Below, piece after piece: positions 57,888-64,000 of a stretch of 64,000 bases of DNA. Source of the stretch: Clostridia bacterium (lineage in GTDB: Bacteria; Bacillota; Clostridia; Christensenellales; Borkfalkiaceae). Location: assembly GCA_017507005.1 (NCBI GenBank), contig JAFWBT010000018.1, positions 1-64,000 on the forward strand. Reading direction: 5' to 3'. A program made the position numbers and the translations under genes. The notes under the pieces were generated by a model, which was not told the DNA's origin, did no database searches, and saw only the letters and a program-made list of their open reading frames with translations. How positions within the stretch are numbered: the first letter of the stretch is position 1; each line of letters starts with the position of its first letter.

Positions 57888-59420
57888 TTATTCCGCTTGC
57901 TTATCCGTGAACGCCGAGGCTATCGTTTTTTCGTCGGGTGCCTTGGTCAGCAGGCTCACCACCGCCGTCACCACGAGCGAATACGCCATACAAATTACAC
58001 CGATAAGCGGCGAGCAGTTGATACCCGTCTGCAACGCCACGGGGAATGTGCAATCCCAGCCGTTTTTATCGTAGCCGAAGATAAAAATCAACGCCACCGT
58101 CAGCACCAACGCGCCCACTATCGAGCTCCACACCGCAGGACGGCTGACTTTTTTCCACAGCAAACCCAGCACGAACGGTCCCATAAAACAGCCTGCCAAA
58201 ACGCCCCAGCTCAGCCCCATCAAATACGCAATAGCGGAAATTTGGAACTTCTCGTTCAAAATCGCCAACACGACGGATATAGCCACGAACACAAGGCACA
58301 ATATCTTCATCGTGACGTTTACTTTTTTATCCGACGCGTCGGGATTGATTTTGCCTTTATAGATATCGACGGCAACGACGGAAGCAGATGCCAAGGATAC
58401 CGACGAGAGCGTAGACATACTCGCCGACAAAATCAACACCGCAATCACGCCGATAAGACCGCTGGGTATTACGAGTTTCATCATCGTCGGCACGACGTTA
58501 TCCGCGCCTACGCCCGCCACCTCGGGGAACAGCCCCGACAGCGCGCCCGTGAAATACGCGCCAAAGCCGATAATCAAAGCGAACAGCGTACTCACCACCG
58601 TGCCTTGCATAATCGCTTTGTCGTCGCGCACCGCATAATATTTATGTATCGTCTGCGGCAACGCCCATACCCCGAACGAGGTGAGCATTATCAACGACAA
58701 CAAGGACACCGTGTTCCCGTACAGCCCTTTGTTCGAGCTGGAAAAGGTGAACCAGCCAAGCTCGGGACTATTGACGAGCTTCGTCAAATCCCAACTAACG
58801 TTGTCGTGGTTCATAAAACAAATCACCATTGCCACAACGCCGACGAGCATAATAATACCCTGAATAAAATCGGACAACGCCGTTGCGAAATATCCGCCGA
58901 AGAACAAATACAACGCCGTCAGCACCGCCAACGCCACCATAACGATCCAGCCCTCTACGTCGAACACGATTTCAAACAGCGAACTCAGCCCGTTATACAC
59001 CGATGCCGAATACGGGATTAAGAATAAGAAAATAATCACCGCAGACGTCAATTTCAGCCGTTTGCTGTTATACCGCTTTTCAAAAAATTCGGGCATAGTC
59101 TTTGCCGACAGCCGACGCGTCATATTCTTCGTGCGTTTTGCGAGCACCAGCCACGCAAAGAGCGAGCCGATAATCGCGTTCCCCACGCCAATCCACACCG
59201 ACGCCAAACCGTACTGACCACCGAATTTCCCTGCATAGCCGATAAAAATTACCGCCGAAAAATAGGTCGTCCCGTACGCAAACGCGCTCATCCAGCCGTT
59301 CAAGCCCTTTTTCCCTGCCAACAAAAAGTCCTTCACCGAGCCAGAACGATTGCGTGTGTACGTCGCAATCCACACCATTCCGATTGCGTATAACGCCAAA
59401 ATCACGTAATCTAATACCAT
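57888..59420 (-). CDS. Sodium:solute symporter (SSS family)
   Basis: 510 residues with about 13 membrane segments. Family features: an early ATYTRNRSGSVKDFLLAGKKGLNGWMSAF, a SALSDFIQGIIMLVG-like TM5, and LSASMSTLSSVSLASASVVAVDIYK (TM8 sodium site Ser residues). PutP/PanF-like members import proline, pantothenate or aromatic acids. Its place before a CoA ligase and an ACT protein suggests an organic or aromatic acid as substrate. Confidence 0.88.
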   Translation of the reverse strand: MVLDYVILALYAIGMVWIATYTRNRSGSVKDFLLAGKKGLNGWMSAFAYGTTYFSAVIFIGYAGKFGGQYGLASVWIGVGNAIIGSLFAWLVLAKRTKNMTRRLSAKTMPEFFEKRYNSKRLKLTSAVIIFLFLIPYSASVYNGLSSLFEIVFDVEGWIVMVALAVLTALYLFFGGYFATALSDFIQGIIMLVGVVAMVICFMNHDNVSWDLTKLVNSPELGWFTFSSSNKGLYGNTVSLLSLIMLTSFGVWALPQTIHKYYAVRDDKAIMQGTVVSTLFALIIGFGAYFTGALSGLFPEVAGVGADNVVPTMMKLVIPSGLIGVIAVLILSASMSTLSSVSLASASVVAVDIYKGKINPDASDKKVNVTMKILCLVFVAISVVLAILNEKFQISAIAYLMGLSWGVLAGCFMGPFVLGLLWKKVSRPAVWSSIVGALVLTVALIFIFGYDKNGWDCTFPVALQTGINCSPLIGVICMAYSLVVTAVVSLLTKAPDEKTIASAFTDKQAE

Positions 59421-59471
59421 TATTCTCTCCTTTTCGTTATGATTTTGTATACATAATCATATTTATTGATT

Positions 59472-59500
59472 ATTATACAATTTTCAATCGGTTTTGTCAA
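59472..59500 (-). promoter_or_regulatory. Sigma-A promoter of symporter-paaK-ACT
   Basis: Minus strand TTGACA, 17 bases, TATAAT, about 52 bp before the start codon. Confidence 0.85.
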
Positions 59501-59548
59501 TAATATAGCAATGCTATTTAATAGAAAAAGCAAGAAAAATACATAAAA

Positions 59549-59585
59549 ACGCTCCACGGACTATCCGCAGAGCGTTGTTTTGTAT
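59549..59585 (-). terminator. Terminator of the beta-galactosidase gene
   Basis: Minus strand AACGCTC-TGC-GGA-TAG-TCC-GTG-GAGCGTT followed by TTTTA, about 105 bp past the stop. Confidence 0.7.
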
Positions 59586-59687
59586 TTTTTTATAATTTTT
59601 TCGCCACGTTTTATCACACGCTCGGCTACTCGTTTAGCTACGTTTATCATACGTTTGGCTACAAAAATACGTTCGTTTACAAAATCC

Positions 59688-62246
59688 TTATTCAAAAAGC
59701 AAGGTAAATACGTTCTCGCTCTCACGAGGAATTTCGTATTTTTCGTCCAATTCCGGTCCGCACGAATACGAGCCGACGCCGCGCATAGCAAGGTCTAAAC
59801 AGACGTTGACGATACCGTGTTTTTTCAGCTCGAACGTGTGCTTGCAGGCAAACAACTGCGCCGTTTCATACGGCAACACGGAAAAGCTGAACGGTTTTTC
59901 CGCCATCACGGACAATATGCCTTGCACGTTCAAATACTCGCTATCGTAATGGCTGCCCGTTTCCTGCGGCCGCACGTACGGCGTAAAATTCTCTTCCGCC
60001 GTCGTTTGATAATAGCCGTACTCGCTCGCCACGTGCTTGTCCACGTAGCTCTCGTACGGGCCGTACCCGACGTACGAAAAGGCGTTATGCTCTTTCGCCA
60101 CGGCAAACTCCAAGCCAAAACGAGGAATACGTTTCACCCAATCGGCTATCTTATATTTTAAGCCGATTTTCAAGCCGCCTTTGACAATTTCATAGCGCAA
60201 CGTATACGCCACGGCAGGATCACAACACTCCGCAATCATCACGCCCTCTATCTTGTAGCCGTTTTTCGTCTTTTCACAGCTCGTCGTATACGGCGCGCAA
60301 TGCGCTAAATCGAACAATTTATAATCGTTCTGTTTCATTTCATTGTCAACGTAACGTAAAATATTCAACGTCATGGGTGAGCGCAATATTTCCTTGCCAT
60401 CCACCGTCAGCGACGTAATCGCGCCCGTGTCCTCGTCCAAAATAAAGTCTATCTTATTATCTTTTGCCTGCGTTTTCGGGATTGCTATCCGTTTCTTTTC
60501 CGAAGTCAGCTTGCCTGCGTACACCGCTTGCATTTCACGCGCGCCCGATTTTATCTTGCGGTCGGGCGATAACAAACCGTCCGCGCAGAAATTGCCGTCG
60601 TGGTTTCTCTCTCCGCAATCGCCGCCGTATAAATACCCTTCTTTCGTCTTAACGGCGTGGTCTGCCCACTCCCAAACGAACGCGCCGAACATCTGCGGAT
60701 TGTTGTAAATCAATTCCCAATACTGCGAAATATCCCCACAGCTGTTCCCCATGGCGTGCGTATATTCACACAGCACGAACGGCCGCGTTTCCGCCTCGTT
60801 GTTGAGGACGTTTTCCTTAATCCAATCGAGCGAGGGATACATATAGCTCACCACGTCAACGTGCTCGGTGAAATAGTATTTCTTGTCCGCGTTTTGCAAG
60901 CCCTCGTAATGCACGGGACGCTCGTCGCGCGCACGGATATATTCCGCACCCTTGAAAAACGCCTTGCCAAAACCGCTCTCGTTCCCCAGCGACCACATAA
61001 TAACGCAGGGACGGTTTTTATCCCGTTCTACGAGTGCCACACAGCGGTCGTATATCCCCTCGGAAAAGAGCTCGTTTTCCGCAAACTCGTTCCAAATATC
61101 CAATTCGTAATCCCCGCGTCTTGTCGCCGCGCCGTGCGTTTCCAAATCGCACTCGTCCATAACGAAAAAGCCGAACGCATCACACAGCTGATAAAATTCA
61201 GGCTGGTCGGGATAATGCGAAGTGCGGATAGCGTTGACGTTGAGTTCTTTCATCAACCGTAAATCTTTCACCGTATCCAAAAGCGTCACCGTCGCGCCCG
61301 TCGTAGGCGAGGATTCGTGACGGTTTACCCCTTTCAGCTTTACTGCCTCGCCGTTAATTTTGAATACTGGCCCCTCAATCGTAATCTTTCTAAACCCTAC
61401 TTTTTCTATAATTTTTTCACCGCAAGCGGCAATTTCCAAAGGATAGAGATTCGGGGTTTCTGCCGACCATTTTTTCACGTTTTTGACGGCGAACGATACA
61501 CAGCCTTTTGCCGCAACGAACGCGCGTTTTTTCGCAAACGTCACCACCGCGTCCTCGTCGCTGTCGTTGTAAAATTCCATCACGCCCGTATCGTCTGCAA
61601 AATCCGTTTTCACGCGATAATCCACAAGGTGTTTTTTCGGACGTTCTAAAAGATACACGCTACGGAAAATCCCCGAAAAACGGAATTTGTCCTGACACTC
61701 GAGATAGCTAGACGCGCACCATTTCAGCACAACCACGTCCAACACGTTGTCGCCGTCCTTTAAATACTGCGTAATGCAGAATTCACTCGTCGCGTGCGAA
61801 ATTTGCGAATAGCCCACCTGCACGCCGTTCACGTACACGTAGAAAAAGCTATCCACCCCTTCAAAATTCAGATAATACGCCTTATCACCCTTTTGCAAGG
61901 CAAAGCGTTTTTGCAAATGCCACGTAGGATTTTTATGCGGCACGTACGGCGGATTGCAAGGGAACGGATAGCGACAGTTGATATACTGTATCTGGTCGTA
62001 ACCGTGCATCTGCACGCAAGACGGCACGGGAATAGCCGCAAAGCCCTCCGTCGCCGTAATATCCACCGCCTCGGGACGTTCATACGCCTTGATTTTCCAA
62101 GCACCGTCCAAAGACATAAATTCCGAACTCGATTTTCTATCCACTATCCCGTAACGGTATTTCACCCTATCGCTTTCCGCGAACGGAATATAATAGCTGC
62201 GCTGTTTTTCTACGCCAACCCGTTGAAATCCCTCGTATGCTTTCAT
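59688..62246 (-). CDS. lacZ: Beta-galactosidase, GH2 family
   Basis: 852 residues, shorter than E. coli LacZ (1023) but with the same domains: sugar-binding sandwich (NPPYVPHKNPTWHLQKRF), immunoglobulin-like domain, the TIM barrel with KGVNRHESSPTTG, MDECDLETHGA, WSLGNESGFG (acid/base Glu) and PFVLCEYTHAMGNSCG (nucleophile Glu), and the C-terminal domain (FGLEFAVAKEHNAFSYVGYGPYESYVDK). No signal peptide, so it cuts lactose-type galactosides in the cytoplasm. It could feed galK. Confidence 0.93.
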   Translation of the reverse strand: MKAYEGFQRVGVEKQRSYYIPFAESDRVKYRYGIVDRKSSSEFMSLDGAWKIKAYERPEAVDITATEGFAAIPVPSCVQMHGYDQIQYINCRYPFPCNPPYVPHKNPTWHLQKRFALQKGDKAYYLNFEGVDSFFYVYVNGVQVGYSQISHATSEFCITQYLKDGDNVLDVVVLKWCASSYLECQDKFRFSGIFRSVYLLERPKKHLVDYRVKTDFADDTGVMEFYNDSDEDAVVTFAKKRAFVAAKGCVSFAVKNVKKWSAETPNLYPLEIAACGEKIIEKVGFRKITIEGPVFKINGEAVKLKGVNRHESSPTTGATVTLLDTVKDLRLMKELNVNAIRTSHYPDQPEFYQLCDAFGFFVMDECDLETHGAATRRGDYELDIWNEFAENELFSEGIYDRCVALVERDKNRPCVIMWSLGNESGFGKAFFKGAEYIRARDERPVHYEGLQNADKKYYFTEHVDVVSYMYPSLDWIKENVLNNEAETRPFVLCEYTHAMGNSCGDISQYWELIYNNPQMFGAFVWEWADHAVKTKEGYLYGGDCGERNHDGNFCADGLLSPDRKIKSGAREMQAVYAGKLTSEKKRIAIPKTQAKDNKIDFILDEDTGAITSLTVDGKEILRSPMTLNILRYVDNEMKQNDYKLFDLAHCAPYTTSCEKTKNGYKIEGVMIAECCDPAVAYTLRYEIVKGGLKIGLKYKIADWVKRIPRFGLEFAVAKEHNAFSYVGYGPYESYVDKHVASEYGYYQTTAEENFTPYVRPQETGSHYDSEYLNVQGILSVMAEKPFSFSVLPYETAQLFACKHTFELKKHGIVNVCLDLAMRGVGSYSCGPELDEKYEIPRESENVFTLLFE

Positions 62247-62341
62247 TTCCTTCTCCTTACGCCTTCCACGGCGATTTTTTAGCAGCGATTGAAAGGAAAG
62301 ACGTTCCCAAAATCTCTTGAAAACGCCTTACTTTTTACGCT

Positions 62342-63328
62342 TTATTTATTGTCGTATTTCTTTACGAATTCGAGCAGTTTTTCCACCGTCGTAAACGCGA
62401 CTGCCATATTCGTATCCGCCGCGCCGTAATAAATCGTAATCTTGCCCTCCGAATCCACGAGCGCCGCGCAAGGGAAACATACGTTGTCCGTAAAGCCAAC
62501 GCGTTCGTACGTCGTTTCCGGCGTCAACAGATAGCGATTGCCGCGATAGAGCACTTTGGACGGATCTTCCAAATCCAACAACGCCACGCCCATGCTATAC
62601 GTAAGCCCATTACACGTCTTTTGTACGCCGTGATAAATGAGCAACCAACCCTCGTCCGTCTTAATGGGCGCAGGACCTGCACCAATCTTCACTCTTTCCC
62701 AATAGCAATTATTCAGGAAATTTTTCATCAACAGCTTGTGATGCCCCCAATATTCCATATCGTTGCTATAACTGATATAAATATTCCCAAAAGGCGAATC
62801 CCCTGCATCGCTAGGACGATTGAGCATTACGTACTGACCGTTAATCTTTTCGGGGAACAATACGCCGTTTCTATTGAACGGCAAAAAGCCGTTAGGCAAC
62901 ATTTCAAAACGCTTGAAATCCTTCGTTTTCGCCACGTAGATAGACGGGCCTTCGATATCCGCGCAGAACACCGTATAATAGGTATCCTCCACCTTAATCA
63001 AGCGCGGATCGTACGCGTAGGGGTATTTAAATACACTGCCGTCCTGATTGTAAAATACGATAGGCGTCGTTTCCAAATCCCAATGCACCCCGTCTTTACT
63101 TTTACCCAAATACAAATCGGGAATACCGCGTTTGTCCTCACAACGGAACAGACCGATATATTCCCCGTTCAGCATCACCGTCGCGCTATTGCAAATGTGC
63201 CAAAAATGCTCCATGTTAGGGATATCAAACAGCGGATTGCCGCTATAACGCCAAATATAACTCTTTTCGTCGGGCGCATCTTCCCACAACATACCGTTAT
63301 TCACCTCGTAGTATTTGTCCATTTTCAT
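62342..63328 (-). CDS. GH130 phosphorylase (mannoside type)
   Basis: About 328 residues from the ATG at 63328; GTG 63331 and ATG 63322 are alternatives. The five-bladed propeller has family hallmarks: WHICNSATVMLNGEYIGLFRCED, YAYDPRLIKVEDTYY (catalytic Asp region), RNGVLFPEKINGQYVMLNRPS, IGAGPAPIKTDEGWLLIYHG and YYGAADTNMAVA. GH130 enzymes cleave beta-mannosides with phosphate, giving mannose-1-phosphate. It lies 95 bp upstream of lacZ on the same strand and may share its transcript. Confidence 0.9.
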   Translation of the reverse strand: MKMDKYYEVNNGMLWEDAPDEKSYIWRYSGNPLFDIPNMEHFWHICNSATVMLNGEYIGLFRCEDKRGIPDLYLGKSKDGVHWDLETTPIVFYNQDGSVFKYPYAYDPRLIKVEDTYYTVFCADIEGPSIYVAKTKDFKRFEMLPNGFLPFNRNGVLFPEKINGQYVMLNRPSDAGDSPFGNIYISYSNDMEYWGHHKLLMKNFLNNCYWERVKIGAGPAPIKTDEGWLLIYHGVQKTCNGLTYSMGVALLDLEDPSKVLYRGNRYLLTPETTYERVGFTDNVCFPCAALVDSEGKITIYYGAADTNMAVAFTTVEKLLEFVKKYDNK

Positions 63329-63497
63329 CACATTTTACCTCTTTGTAATTTATTTTATTTAGGCATTATAAGCCCCACCCGCAAAAAAGCGTTGCAGTAT
63401 TTGTAGTATACTACAATCCTTTCCGCAAAGCAATTGCAAATCCTGCCAAAAACTTTACATTTTCAACCTTTGCTCCACGTTTTGCGAGCCTATGATA

Positions 63498-63517
63498 AGC
63501 TCGTACACGGTAGCCTC
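63498..63517 (+). repeat. Dispersed CGTACATGG-type motif
   Basis: AGCTCGTACACGGTAGCCTC, the first of a close pair upstream of GH130. Confidence 0.5.
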
Positions 63518-63538
63518 ATTTTTATTTTATAATACGTT

Positions 63539-63559
63539 AAACTCGTACATGGCAGCCTT
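63539..63559 (+). repeat. Dispersed CGTACATGG-type motif
   Basis: AAACTCGTACATGGCAGCCT, the second of the pair, 41 bp later; each is followed by CTTA/TCAT and TTTTATTTTAT. Confidence 0.55.
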
Positions 63560-63608
63560 ATTTTATATTTTTTGAGGCTATTTTGTAACGCTGCTTAGCC
63601 GCCAAAAT

Positions 63609-64000
63609 TTACTCTTTCCAAGACAACAATTTCTGATAATAATATACGGGAATCGCACTCCAACCGTGGCAAAGACTGCCTGCGTTATCAAATGCCGCCG
63701 CGCCGTCAATCGTTTCCCAAGCCGCCGTCGAGCCTGCCTCCACCATAATCCGATAAGTATCGCGAATTTCCGAAAGCACTTTGTCTGCGTATTTTTTCGC
63801 ATCCACCTTCAACAGCGCGTCGTATTTAAAGCATTTCATACTAAGCGAGCAGGATATCAGCTCGTTATTTACTAATTTTTCGCAAATACACTTTGCTTCT
63901 TCGCCCGAAACAATACCAAACGTCACGGCAAGCGCGTTGACGATTTCCACGTATTCGTCGCCGCCCACCGTCACGGAAAAGGCGCGCGCGGTCTTATTAT
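63609..64000 (-). CDS. C-terminal part of an alpha-L-rhamnosidase-like glycosidase (cut by window edge)
   Basis: The frame is open from the right edge to the stop at 63609, about 130 residues. A GTG at 63974 is only internal; in-frame NKTARAFS precedes it. The end GSTAAWETIDGAAAFDNAGSLCHGWSAIPVYYYQKL matches the (alpha/alpha)6-barrel region of GH78 enzymes, in which a W-E-T-like and a C/S-HGWS-like segment line the active site. The substrate cannot be told from this piece. Confidence 0.6.
   Translation of the reverse strand, partial: NKTARAFSVTVGGDEYVEIVNALAVTFGIVSGEEAKCICEKLVNNELISCSLSMKCFKYDALLKVDAKKYADKVLSEIRDTYRIMVEAGSTAAWETIDGAAAFDNAGSLCHGWSAIPVYYYQKLLSWKE

Noticed and set aside
57897..59021. 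374-codon plus-strand frame opposite the symporter
   Set aside because: It is rich in Arg/His/Gln as expected for the reverse complement of a membrane protein gene.

Overview
The window looks like a chromosome segment of an endospore-forming Firmicute, most likely an uncultured gut-type Clostridium relative. It carries spoVAC/spoVAD, a sigH-like gene, a cwlD-like amidase, a SpoIIE-type phosphatase and a collagen-like spore-surface-type protein. It also has mini-RNase III, RlmB and an NadD-YqeK fusion in orders familiar from Firmicutes. Nearly all genes lie on the minus strand. Strong sigma-A type promoters (TTGACA-17-TATAAT) and U-rich terminators are easy to see.

Layout. (1) 1-6.6 kb: an AT-rich accessory block on the minus strand. 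It holds a DUF4297-like nuclease plus a HerA ATPase, the start of a Wadjet JetA gene cut by the window edge, an ADP-ribosyltransferase-like toxin (DUF3990) with an HTH antitoxin, and a frameshifted second spoVAD. The block abuts a spoVAD copy cut off after about 205 codons, so the block appears to be inserted in the spoVA operon. (2) 6.6-23.5 kb: housekeeping genes: gpsA, recR, ybaB, dnaX, sigH, rlmB, mrnC, cwlD, rsfS, nadD-yqeK, nnr, birA and recX, with a few unknown membrane proteins. (3) 23.6-31.6 kb: phosphoribosyltransferase, an unknown surface protein, rpsF-ssb-rpsR, a collagen-like protein, a GH13 glucosidase and an alpha/beta hydrolase. (4) 31.6-35.3 kb: a secreted metallophosphatase between copies of tRNA-Arg 3' sequence, plus tRNA and gene fragments. 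(5) 35.3-47.6 kb: a ManA-ROK kinase fusion, PP2C phosphatase, DAG-kinase-like protein, CCA-adding enzyme, glycosyltransferase, glpK, galK, lgt-like gene, csp and uppP. (6) 47.6-59.5 kb: two arylacetate-CoA ligase/ACT modules, one with indolepyruvate ferredoxin oxidoreductase and a thioesterase, one with a sodium-solute symporter. Between them lie a HAD phosphatase, a remnant of a mobile-element polyvalent protein, three tandem promoter/small-RNA units, tRNA-Pro and two tRNA-like tandem copies. (7) 57-64 kb: beta-galactosidase, GH130 phosphorylase and the end of an alpha-rhamnosidase-like enzyme.

The two ligase modules suggest fermentation of aromatic amino acids (arylpyruvate to arylacetyl-CoA to arylacetate). 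The glycosidases, galK, glpK and manA-rok suggest use of plant and host sugars. The least explained parts are the spoVAD/defence junction, the three tandem plus-strand RNA units at 54.1-54.5 kb, the 115-bp tRNA-Pro-like repeats, and a dispersed intergenic motif around ACGCGTACATGG found at least thirteen times.
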